Of a stretch of DNA of 9,397 nt, positions 1-5,773 are shown piece by piece. Source of the stretch: Myxococcales bacterium (GTDB taxonomy: Bacteria; Myxococcota; Polyangia; Fen-1088). The notes beneath the pieces are model-generated. The model was not told where the DNA came from. It searched no databases and saw only the letters and a program-made list of their open reading frames with translations. Every line of letters begins with the position of its first letter. Position 1 is the first letter of the stretch. The DNA is taken from the NCBI GenBank assembly GCA_003153875.1, contig PMBY01000493.1, positions 1-9,397 on the forward strand. Direction: 5' to 3'. The position numbers and the translations under genes are program-made.

Positions 1-497
1 CCACCGGAAATTCATGCTGCGTTTGGAGCCGGGCCTTGGGCTGGTATGCGATGGCCCTGGTGGACACCTTGGGTGATCTGCCTGCCAATCAGACGGGCCG
101 CAGTGACATGCTGACCATTCTCACCAGCTTGGCAGCCGGGCTCAAGGCCAACCAGGATGCGAAGACCGGGCTTTGGTACCAGGTCGTGGACCAGGGGAGC
201 AAGAGTGACAACTGGGTCGAAAGCTCAGGCAGCGGGATGTTCGTCTACGCGCTAAAGGTCGCGGTCAACCGCGGATACATCGATTCCAGCTATTCCGCGG
301 TAGCCGACAAAGGCTGGGCGGGGCTGCAAACCAAGGTCACCACTGACTCCTCTGGGTCGCCGACCATCACCGGGGCTGTCCCGGGCATGGGCGTACAGAA
401 TAACTACGCCGGCTATGTCGGCCAGAGCCAGGGCTCGAACACCGCCCACGGGTTGTGCGCCATTTTGCTGGCAGCGGCCGAAATGGAAGCGCGCTGA
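1..497 (+). CDS. Glycoside hydrolase family 88/105-type protein (unsaturated rhamnogalacturonyl hydrolase-like), 3' part only
   Basis: The reading frame is open from base 3 and ends at TGA 495-497, so the gene enters from the left edge and only about 164 C-terminal residues are visible. The first TTG (36-38) is an internal Leu, not the start. The segment VWSRALGWYAMALVDTL near its beginning matches the W-x-R-x-x-GWY signature of GH88/GH105 (YteR/YesR-like) enzymes. It is followed by family-typical segments: a 'TGLWYQVVDQG' strand/turn, an 'ESSGSGMFVYAL' helix, and a C-terminal 'TAHGLCAILLAAAEME' helix. Members are (alpha/alpha)6-barrel hydrolases that hydrate and cleave the unsaturated uronic acid left at the end of pectin fragments by polysaccharide lyases. 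The first catalytic Asp region lies outside the window, so activity, exact substrate and any signal peptide cannot be judged. It is convergent with rlmB, 78 nt away, and is probably not co-regulated with it. Confidence 0.82.
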   Translation, partial: TGNSCCVWSRALGWYAMALVDTLGDLPANQTGRSDMLTILTSLAAGLKANQDAKTGLWYQVVDQGSKSDNWVESSGSGMFVYALKVAVNRGYIDSSYSAVADKGWAGLQTKVTTDSSGSPTITGAVPGMGVQNNYAGYVGQSQGSNTAHGLCAILLAAAEMEAR

Positions 498-575
498 CCA
501 CCCATGACATGGACAACGGCTGCGCCTTCGTGTTCCCCGTGCCGCTTTTCTCCTACGACGTGACTAGCCCCTGAC

Positions 576-1337
576 CTACGGCTGCGTGATCGTCCGCTGG
601 CGCATGGCCTCGTAGAGCAGGATCGCCCCGGCCGCCGAGGCATTGAGCGACGACACCTGCCCGCGCTGGGGAATCTGCACGACTCCGGCGCAGCGACGAG
701 CCACCGCCTCGCGCAGACCGCGGCCCTCTGCGCCCACAACCAGTCCCGTGGAGCCGACCAGCTCCGCCTGGGCCAGAGGCACGCCCCGCTCGGCTGCCGC
801 GCCCCACACGCGCACGCCCTGCGATCCCAGCCAATCGATCGTCCCGAGTAGGTTGTGAACCCGCGCGATGCGCATGCGCTCGCTGGCGCCTGCCGAGGCC
901 TTGACCACCGATCCAGTCACCGGCGCTGCGTGCTTGTCAGGAATGACCACCCCGTGCGCGCCCAGCACCTCCGCGCTGCGCACCAACGCGCCAAAGTTCT
1001 GCGGATCGGTGATGCAATCGAGCAGCAAGAGCAGCGGCGCCTCGGACGCCGCCTGCGCAGCGGCCAGCATGTCCGCGATGAGGGCGTAGCGGTATTCGCC
1101 GACGATGGCCACGATGCCCTGATGAGCCGGCGCGCCGGCCAGCCCAGCCACCAGGGCGCGGGGCCGGATCTCGACGGCAATGCCCCGATCCTTGGCCGCG
1201 GCCACCGCTACGTCGATCTCACGCGAACGATGGCCCTCGGCCAAGTACACCACCGCCACATCGCGCGGCCGCGCCCGGCACAGCTCTTCGACCGGCCGGA
1301 TGCCGAACACCGCCCGCGATGATCGATCTTCGGCCAC
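576..1337 (-). CDS. rlmB: 23S rRNA (guanosine-2'-O)-methyltransferase, RlmB/TrmH (SpoU) family
   Basis: This is a 253-residue SPOUT-class methyltransferase that probably uses S-adenosylmethionine to 2'-O-methylate a guanosine in the 23S rRNA peptidyl-transferase region (G2251 in E. coli). An N-terminal substrate-binding domain begins with 'VFGIRPVEEL' and carries 'HQG' at about residues 72-74. The knotted catalytic domain shows motif 1 'DPQNFGALVRSAEVLG' (about 111-125, with the conserved Asn and Arg). It also has motif 2 'VVGAEGRGLR' (about 200-209) and motif 3 'IPQRGQVSSLNASAAGA' (about 222-238). The frame is open further upstream to 1652, but that part only shadows pyrF and has no family similarity. 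I therefore take GTG 1337-1335 as the start, which gives a normal family length. This start lies 4 nt after the pyrF stop with a weak GGGA upstream, so it is the last gene of a proS-pyrF-rlmB operon. TrmH-like tRNA methylation is the main alternative specificity. Confidence 0.9.
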   Translation of the reverse strand: MAEDRSSRAVFGIRPVEELCRARPRDVAVVYLAEGHRSREIDVAVAAAKDRGIAVEIRPRALVAGLAGAPAHQGIVAIVGEYRYALIADMLAAAQAASEAPLLLLLDCITDPQNFGALVRSAEVLGAHGVVIPDKHAAPVTGSVVKASAGASERMRIARVHNLLGTIDWLGSQGVRVWGAAAERGVPLAQAELVGSTGLVVGAEGRGLREAVARRCAGVVQIPQRGQVSSLNASAAGAILLYEAMRQRTITQP

Positions 1338-1341
1338 GTGC

Positions 1342-2052
1342 CTATTTCCCGGCCGCCGCGACTTCGGCGACCAAGCCAGTAAAGGCAGCGGCCGGATTCG
1401 CGGCGTCGCGGATGGGCCGGCCCACGACCAGGTAATCTGCGCCAGCCGCGATGGCCGAGGCTGGGGTTGCCACGCGCTTCTGGTCGCCGACGTCAGCGCC
1501 AGCCGGCCGCACTCCGGGCACCACCAACAGCAGCGACGGACACGCCTGGCGCACGTCAGCCACTTCCTGCGGCGAGCACACCACTCCGGCGATCCCAGCC
1601 TGCACGGCCAGATGCGCCCGCCGCACCACGGCCTCGCGCATACTTCCGGCAATGCCGTCGGCGCGTAGGTCGTCTTCGGCCAAACTCGTAAGAACTGTCA
1701 CACCCAGTAGTTTGGCCCGTCCCTGCGCCGCCTGCGCCGCCCGCTTCATCATGGCCAGACCGCCCGCAGTGTGCAGGGTCAGCAGCTCGGCACCCAGGGC
1801 CATGGCCGAGGACACCGCGCGCGCCACGGTTTCAGGGATGTCGTGCAGCTTGAGGTCGAGAAAGACCTTGCCGCCGCGGCTGCGCACCGCCTCGATGGCC
1901 CGCACGCCCTCGGCCACGAAGAGTTCTAGCCCCACCTTGTAGAACGCAGGCTGACCCTCCAGCCGGTCGAGAAAGTCCCCGGCCGCCTTTAGATCAGGCA
2001 CGTCCAGCGCGACGATCACGCGCTCGCGCGCGGGAATCGCGCCTGCGCTCAC
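1342..2052 (-). CDS. pyrF: Orotidine 5'-phosphate decarboxylase
   Basis: This cytosolic TIM-barrel enzyme decarboxylates orotidine monophosphate to UMP, the last step of de novo pyrimidine synthesis. The 236 residues match the usual bacterial group I length. Visible signatures are 'VIVALDVPD' at the first strand (Asp17) and Lys39 in 'YKVGLELF'. The catalytic D-x-K-x-x-D tetrad segment '[12 protein letters not shown]' supplies Asp66, Lys68 and Asp71. Phosphate-binding elements are 'VPGVRP' (about 178-183) and 'VVGRPI' (about 209-214). The start codon is GTG (2052-2050), which overlaps the proS stop TGA by 4 nt, so translational coupling to proS is likely. The stop TAG is 4 nt before the rlmB GTG. 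All key residues are intact, and I see nothing unusual apart from the operon partners. Confidence 0.96.
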   Translation of the reverse strand: MSAGAIPARERVIVALDVPDLKAAGDFLDRLEGQPAFYKVGLELFVAEGVRAIEAVRSRGGKVFLDLKLHDIPETVARAVSSAMALGAELLTLHTAGGLAMMKRAAQAAQGRAKLLGVTVLTSLAEDDLRADGIAGSMREAVVRRAHLAVQAGIAGVVCSPQEVADVRQACPSLLLVVPGVRPAGADVGDQKRVATPASAIAAGADYLVVGRPIRDAANPAAAFTGLVAEVAAAGK

Positions 2053-3794
2053 GCCAGCCCCCCTGCCCGCTCGCGCTCGACCTTCTCCACCACCACGCGC
2101 ACGACGTCCTCGATCTTCACCTTCAACACTTCGGGCGCACGCCGGGCTTTGAGCTCGACCACGCCTTCTGCCACGCCCTTCTTGCCCACGGTGATCCGGT
2201 ACGGCATCCCAATGAGATCCGCGTCCTTGAACTTCACGCCCGGTCGCTCGTCGCGATCGTCGTACAACACGTCGATGCCCGCCTTCTGCAATTCATCGTG
2301 CATGCGTTCGGCCACTGCGGTCACCTGCGCGTCGCCGACCTGCAACGAAAGCAGGCTGACCTCGAAGGGCGCGATGGGCACGGGCCAGATGATGCCGTCG
2401 GCGTCGTGGTTCTGCTCGATGGCCGCGGCCGCGATGCGGGTCACGCCAATGCCGTAGCACCCCATCACCATCGGCTTCTCTTTGCCGTCGGTGTCGAGGA
2501 AGTTGCACTTCATGGGCGCCGAATACTTGGTGCCCAGGAAGAACACCTGTCCCACTTCGATGCCACGGTAGCCGACGAAATGGCCACCATCACAGCGCGG
2601 GCACGCGTCGCCCAGGGCTGCCTGGCGGAAGTCGCCGCACTCGGTGGGCGAAAAATCACGTTTGCAGACGACGTTGCGCAGGTGCAGATCCGCGGCGTTC
2701 CCGCCACACACGAACGACGGCAGCGCGCACACCTCGTGGTCGCAGTAGATGGGAATGCGCAGCCCCACCGGACCGGCAAAACCAACCGGGGCTGCTGTGA
2801 CTTCTTCCACAGCTTTGTCCGCTGCCAGCACCAGCTCGGCGCAACCCAGGACACGCTTCACCTTGACGTCGTTCGCGGATCGATCCCCGCGCACCAGCAC
2901 GGCCACCGGCTTTCCGTCGGCCAGGTAGATCAGCGTCTTCACCAGATCCTGCGGTTTGCAAGCAAGGAAGGTCGAAACCTCCTCGATGGTGCGCTTGCCT
3001 GGCGTGGCCACCTTCTCGACTGCAGGAGCCGGCGTAGCCGCAGCCGGCGCTGCAGCAACCGAGCGCGCCTTGGCCTCTTCGACATTGGCGGCGTAGTCGC
3101 ACTTGTCGCAGGCCAGAATGGCATCCTCGCCGGTCTCGGTCAGCACCTGGAACTCGTGCGACTGCGAGCCGCCGATGGCGCCGGTGTCAGCCTCGACCGC
3201 GCGAAAGGCCAGTCCGCAGCGGGTGAAGATGCGCGTGTAGGCGTCGTACATGTTCTTGTACTCGCGCAAGGCATCTTCCTCGCTGGTGTGGAACGAGTAG
3301 GCGTCCTTCATGATGAACTCGCGCCCGCGCATCAGGCCGGCGCGCGCGCGCAGCTCGTCGCGAAACTTGGTCTGGATCTGGAATAGGGTGAGCGGCAATT
3401 GCCGATAGCTGCGCACGTCGTGGCGGACCAGATCCACGATCACTTCTTCGTGGGTGGGCCCGATGACGAAGTCCGCGCCCTTGCGATCCTTGAAGCGAAG
3501 CAGTTGGTCGCCGTAGTGATCCCAGCGCCCAGATTCCTGCCACAGCTCGCCCGGAATGACCGCGGGCAGAAACACCTCCTGCGCCCCAGCGCGGTTCATC
3601 TCCTCGCGAATAATGCGCGAAATCTTCTGCACAACGCGCCAGCCGAGCGGCAAGAAAGAATAGATGCCGGCAGCGAGTTTGCGCAAGTAACCGCCGCGCA
3701 CCATCAGAATGTGGGAGGGCACCTCAGCCTCGGCAGGAGCCTCTTTCAGCGTCGGGATCAGGGTCTTTGAGATTCTCATCGCGCCGAGTTTCAT
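2049..3794 (-). CDS. proS: Prolyl-tRNA synthetase, bacterial type with insertion (editing) domain
   Basis: This class II aminoacyl-tRNA synthetase charges tRNA-Pro in the cytosol. Counting from the ATG at 3794 (581 aa), motif 2 appears as 'GPTHEE' (112-117) and '[16 protein letters not shown]' (145-160). The INS domain (YbaK/ProX-like, clears Ala-tRNA-Pro) spans about 265-385 and keeps the Lys in 'VKTLIY' (about 286). Motif 3 is 'GCYGIGVTR' (445-453), and an anticodon-binding domain fills about 475-575 ('[19 protein letters not shown]'). An Ala/Pro-rich linker (about 246-265) precedes INS. Two Cys pairs, CDKC (229-232) and CPRC (398-401), flank INS and could bind a metal. The E. coli enzyme lacks these, as I recall. 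Family proteins usually begin near 'MRxSxxxxPTLKE', so the ATG at 3779 (576 aa) is the more likely start. Neither start has a clear Shine-Dalgarno. It leads the proS-pyrF-rlmB operon. Confidence 0.96.
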   Translation of the reverse strand: MKLGAMRISKTLIPTLKEAPAEAEVPSHILMVRGGYLRKLAAGIYSFLPLGWRVVQKISRIIREEMNRAGAQEVFLPAVIPGELWQESGRWDHYGDQLLRFKDRKGADFVIGPTHEEVIVDLVRHDVRSYRQLPLTLFQIQTKFRDELRARAGLMRGREFIMKDAYSFHTSEEDALREYKNMYDAYTRIFTRCGLAFRAVEADTGAIGGSQSHEFQVLTETGEDAILACDKCDYAANVEEAKARSVAAAPAAATPAPAVEKVATPGKRTIEEVSTFLACKPQDLVKTLIYLADGKPVAVLVRGDRSANDVKVKRVLGCAELVLAADKAVEEVTAAPVGFAGPVGLRIPIYCDHEVCALPSFVCGGNAADLHLRNVVCKRDFSPTECGDFRQAALGDACPRCDGGHFVGYRGIEVGQVFFLGTKYSAPMKCNFLDTDGKEKPMVMGCYGIGVTRIAAAAIEQNHDADGIIWPVPIAPFEVSLLSLQVGDAQVTAVAERMHDELQKAGIDVLYDDRDERPGVKFKDADLIGMPYRITVGKKGVAEGVVELKARRAPEVLKVKIEDVVRVVVEKVERERAGGLA

Positions 3795-3820
3795 AACACA
3801 CGTGGGGCAAACCGCGGCAG

Positions 3821-3982
3821 ATGTCGCAGGTTCGGGTCTTGCCGCGTTACGCGATTTTTTCTGTTGCAGCCCAGGCAGATCTGGGAGAATTCCATCGTGA
3901 GTTTCGGGAATACCTTCTGGTCCACGAAGGTTGGAAATGCGAGGTCGCGAACCTGATCAAAGGCGCCACCGAAAGAGAATGA
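3821..3982 (+). CDS. Small hypothetical protein (53 aa), unrecognised
   Basis: ATG 3821 to TGA 3980-3982 encodes 53 residues, beginning [20 protein letters not shown] and ending with [10 protein letters not shown] do not recognise a family. The composition is protein-like: a hydrophobic first third, then an amphipathic, charged segment '[20 protein letters not shown]' suggesting one or two helices. No larger gene in either strand explains this stretch, which makes it more credible than an ordinary shadow ORF. Base composition looks lower in GC than the flanking housekeeping genes. Weak points are the absence of a clear Shine-Dalgarno and the start lying only 26 nt from the first possible proS start on the opposite strand, leaving little room for a promoter. 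The following small ORF is in the same frame, 12 nt further on, so this could instead be the front half of one gene broken by a stop. Confidence 0.4.
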   Translation: MSQVRVLPRYAIFSVAAQADLGEFHREFREYLLVHEGWKCEVANLIKGATERE

Positions 3983-3983
3983 G

Positions 3984-3988
3984 GGAGG
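3984..3988 (+). promoter_or_regulatory. Strong Shine-Dalgarno for the 61-aa small ORF
   Basis: GGAGG lies 6 nt before ATG 3995 inside a purine-rich run (GAGGGAGGGAGACG). It comes immediately after the TGA (3980-3982) of the preceding 53-aa ORF, an arrangement that would allow reinitiation or coupled translation. It is one of the two best ribosome-binding sites in the window. Confidence 0.6.
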
Positions 3989-3994
3989 GAGACG

Positions 3995-4180
3995 ATGCAG
4001 CTACGGCACATCCGTCCGGGAACCGTTGACTGGAACGACGCAACCAACGAGGGAGGGGAAGCAAACTTGGCCCGCCTCAGCCCCGAAGAAGTGAAGAAGC
4101 TTCGCGCGGTGATGGCAACCGAGGGTCTATCCGAAGAAGAGGCAAGAGTGCGGACCCGACGTCCGACCCGGCAAAACTAG
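3995..4180 (+). CDS. Small hypothetical protein (61 aa), unrecognised
   Basis: ATG 3995 to TAG 4178-4180 encodes a 61-residue soluble protein that starts MQLRHIRPGTVDWNDATNEG. No signal peptide or membrane segment is visible. The middle part 'LARLSPEEVKKLRAVMATEG' followed by 'LSEEEARVR' reads as one or two charged amphipathic helices, and the C-terminus is basic (RTRRPTRQN). I do not recognise a family, and a DNA-binding or antitoxin-like role would be speculation. The start is supported by a well-placed GGAGG and by an in-frame TGA just upstream that blocks extension. It lies 12 nt downstream of the 53-aa ORF in the same frame, so the two may form a small operon or a split gene. A hairpin with a short T run begins about 60 nt after its stop and could end the transcript. 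Confidence 0.5.
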   Translation: MQLRHIRPGTVDWNDATNEGGEANLARLSPEEVKKLRAVMATEGLSEEEARVRTRRPTRQN

Positions 4181-4210
4181 CCGACAGCCGGATAATTGAG
4201 ATTTGGTGTG

Positions 4211-4324
4211 GAACCCAGGACGGGTTCTGCACCTCCCCGCAGCGGGCTTACGAGAGCCAAGCCCGCTTTAGCCCATGCACCATGGGCGGCCAGCCCCCGC
4301 GCGGTCTGCGGATCGCGCGGGGGC
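4211..4324. repeat. Cluster of four perfect or near-perfect inverted repeats between convergent genes
   Basis: Four hairpin-capable palindromes follow one another. The first is GAACCC/GGGTTC (4211-4216 with 4222-4227, 5-nt loop). The second is GCGGGCTT/AAGCCCGC (4242-4249 with 4259-4266). The third is GCCCATG/CATGGGC (4271-4277 with 4281-4287, 3-nt loop). The fourth is a long stem, 4293-4306 with 4311-4324, which is 14 bp with one G-T pair (4304/4313) and a TGCG tetraloop. A weaker fifth stem may pair 4325-4330 with 4349-4354. The 4181-4382 stretch has no convincing gene; a frame from TTG 4196 has an Arg/Pro/Ala-rich shadow-like composition. Likely roles are a transcription barrier between convergent units or a structured RNA. 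Confidence 0.6.
4242..4270 (+). terminator. Possible intrinsic terminator after the small ORFs
   Basis: GCGGGCTT (4242-4249) and AAGCCCGC (4259-4266) form a perfect 8-bp stem with a 9-nt loop, followed by TTTA on the + strand. The T run is short, so termination would be weak. On the opposite strand no T run follows, so it favours transcripts of the small + strand ORFs over the convergent minus-strand gene. Confidence 0.4.
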
Positions 4325-4382
4325 GCGGGGTGGAGATCCAAGCGGTGGCCCCGCCAGCGCACTCGTTCGCGGCTGGCGATCC

Positions 4383-5459
4383 CTACCAGAGCTTTGAGAA
4401 CATGAAAGTGTTGTAGTAGATGCCGACGCCCATGGAATTCGAAACTGAGGCTGCGTAGCCCTGGATCGCGGCCAGCTCGAAGTCTCGTTTCTTTCCGAAA
4501 CGGAAGCTGAGCAAAGAAAACTCAGGGCCAAAGAAGAAGCCAAATTCCTCGATGGTCGTCCCGGAGCTGCCGCCGGGGATCTGGTCCCTCGCGCGAAGGC
4601 CCATATTCACCCCCAACACGATCGCGTACACCGATCCGATGTCGAGCCGACATGACACGGGAATCCCGACAAGCATGCCTCGTCCACGATCTATCGTCCC
4701 GTAGTGGAAACGAAGGCCTGCTCGAAGTTCGACCCACGGGCTGAGTCCGAAGTCCAAGAACGGTCCAGCGCTGCCGTAGTAGCCGATATTCTTGCCGCCC
4801 CAGAGCCCGCCGCCAACCTCCCAGCCGAAATGTGGACCCTTCCTGGCAAGCGCTGCGACTTCGCCGGGCGACGCTTCAGGATTCGCTGAAGACTGGGACG
4901 GCGGCGCCGGAGTCGGTGGCTCCGCGACGGCGGCGGGTTGCACCTGCGCGACAGACGGCGCTGGGCGAGCGCCGATGTTGCTAGCCACCAGCTTCCGTCC
5001 CAGCTCACGCAGTTGGCGCAAGACATCGAGTTGCGTCTTGGCATCGATCTGGTTGGTGGCCAGCAAGCTGCCACGCTTGGTCTCGTGCAGCTTCAGAGTC
5101 ACCACAAAGGCATCATCAACTCGCGCCACCGTGCCTGACATCACGAAGTCCGCGCCGATGTTGCGGCCGGTCTCCACTTCGCAATCGCCTTCCGAGCAGT
5201 CCTTCTTCCCCATCGCCCTGAGCAACACCATCATGTTCTCTCGGGTAATAACCTCGACCTCGCGCCCGGCCAGCCCCTCGACCGCACCACCTCGGACCGC
5301 ATCGGCAAAGGTGTCGAGAACGTCGTTGTCGATCTTCCCGCGAAACTCCAGCACCGCCAGCCGCTTGCTGACCGTCTGGGCAAACCCTGGCTGAGAGGAC
5401 AGCAACGCGGACGCGAGGCCTATCAAGATGGGCAAGCAGCGTGACCGAAGAATAGCCAT
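4383..5459 (-). CDS. Secreted protein with N-terminal TolB/CsgG-like domain and C-terminal outer-membrane-barrel-like domain
   Basis: The 358 residues begin with a signal peptide (Arg5/Arg7, hydrophobic 9-22, probable cleavage after 'GFA' at 27). A TolB N-terminal/CsgG-like alpha-beta domain follows (about 32-160). It shows 'LAVLEFRGK', 'VEVITRENMMVLL', a closely spaced Cys pair in 'KKDCSEGDCEVE' (Cys88, Cys93), 'NIGADFVMSGTV' and 'FVVTLKLHETKRGSLL'. A Pro/Ala-rich linker (about 164-205) leads to a Gly- and aromatic-rich region (about 210-358) of alternating strands. The protein ends in Trp, as expected of an outer-membrane beta-barrel. I infer that a periplasmic sensing or assembly domain is tethered to the outer membrane; no specific function is known to me. 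The ATG (5459-5457) has no clear Shine-Dalgarno. The gene is divergent from the lipoprotein gene at 5774, and a repeat-rich spacer lies between them. Confidence 0.78.
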   Translation of the reverse strand: MAILRSRCLPILIGLASALLSSQPGFAQTVSKRLAVLEFRGKIDNDVLDTFADAVRGGAVEGLAGREVEVITRENMMVLLRAMGKKDCSEGDCEVETGRNIGADFVMSGTVARVDDAFVVTLKLHETKRGSLLATNQIDAKTQLDVLRQLRELGRKLVASNIGARPAPSVAQVQPAAVAEPPTPAPPSQSSANPEASPGEVAALARKGPHFGWEVGGGLWGGKNIGYYGSAGPFLDFGLSPWVELRAGLRFHYGTIDRGRGMLVGIPVSCRLDIGSVYAIVLGVNMGLRARDQIPGGSSGTTIEEFGFFFGPEFSLLSFRFGKKRDFELAAIQGYAASVSNSMGVGIYYNTFMFSKLW

Positions 5460-5773
5460 GGACGCACTGTCTCACGCGGTCGACGACACACGCAAGCGCG
5501 AGAACGCCTCTGGGGCGACCGCAGGTCGGCCTGCGTGAGCGGTAGCGTGAGCGTGAGCGGCCAACGGAACGCGGTTTGCGGCCAGCGTGTGCGCTCGGTG
5601 TGAGCGGCACGCGGCACCCGGACCGCTCACGCCCTCGCCCACGCGCCCCGCATCCCGCGCGCCCCACACGAACACGCTCACGCCCTCGCCCACGCGAGCC
5701 GCTGGCCGGCTCTGCGGGCGGCCCGGACGAGCCGTTGCTTGCCGATTGCGACGACTGTCGTAAAACCCAGCCC
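5460..5773. promoter_or_regulatory. Divergent intergenic region with repeated GCGTGAGCG words
   Basis: These 314 bases separate the two divergent envelope genes and must hold both promoters, although I see no convincing -35/-10 pair. The word GCGTGAGCG occurs at 5533-5541, 5545-5553 and 5551-5559, with a one-mismatch copy at 5598-5606. Its reverse complement CGCTCACGC occurs at 5624-5632 and 5675-5683. A 10-bp inverted repeat pairs 5551-5560 with 5623-5632, and a small palindrome CGCTC/GAGCG lies at 5592-5606. These could be regulator sites or simple low-complexity GC-rich sequence. The frame of the lipoprotein gene is open back to 5576, but that part is an Arg/Pro-rich translation of the repeats. 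Confidence 0.45.
5624..5696. repeat. 22-bp perfect direct repeat, two copies
   Basis: The same 22 bases, CGCTCACGCC through CCCACGCG, occur at 5624-5645 and 5675-5696, one start 51 bp after the other. The segment between them is another C-rich stretch. Each copy begins with the reverse complement of the GCGTGAGCG word found upstream. It may be a local duplication or a pair of binding sites spaced at close to five helical turns. Confidence 0.75.

Noticed and set aside
498..575. Terminator between the convergent GH88/GH105 gene and rlmB
   Set aside because: I looked for a stem with a T run on either strand in these 78 bases and saw none. Only a short direct repeat of ACGGCTGCG occurs.
1338..1652. 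N-terminal extension of the rlmB frame by 105 codons into pyrF
   Set aside because: It is Cys/Trp/Arg/Pro-rich shadow translation of the pyrF coding strand, with no SpoU-family similarity. GTG 1337 gives the normal length and sits 4 nt after the pyrF stop.
2298..3386. 362-codon + strand open frame inside proS
   Set aside because: It is antisense to well-conserved ProRS motifs and has no recognisable domain, signal or ribosome-binding site.
4196..4405. 69-codon + strand frame across the hairpin cluster
   Set aside because: It starts at TTG without a Shine-Dalgarno, has an Arg/Ala/Pro-rich sequence, and its end overlaps the convergent TolB-like gene. The hairpins explain the region better.
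5576..5773. 66-codon upstream extension of the LpoA-like lipoprotein frame
   Set aside because: It is Arg/Pro-rich translation of the repeat region. Accepting it would bury the lipoprotein signal and lipobox Cys in the middle of the protein.
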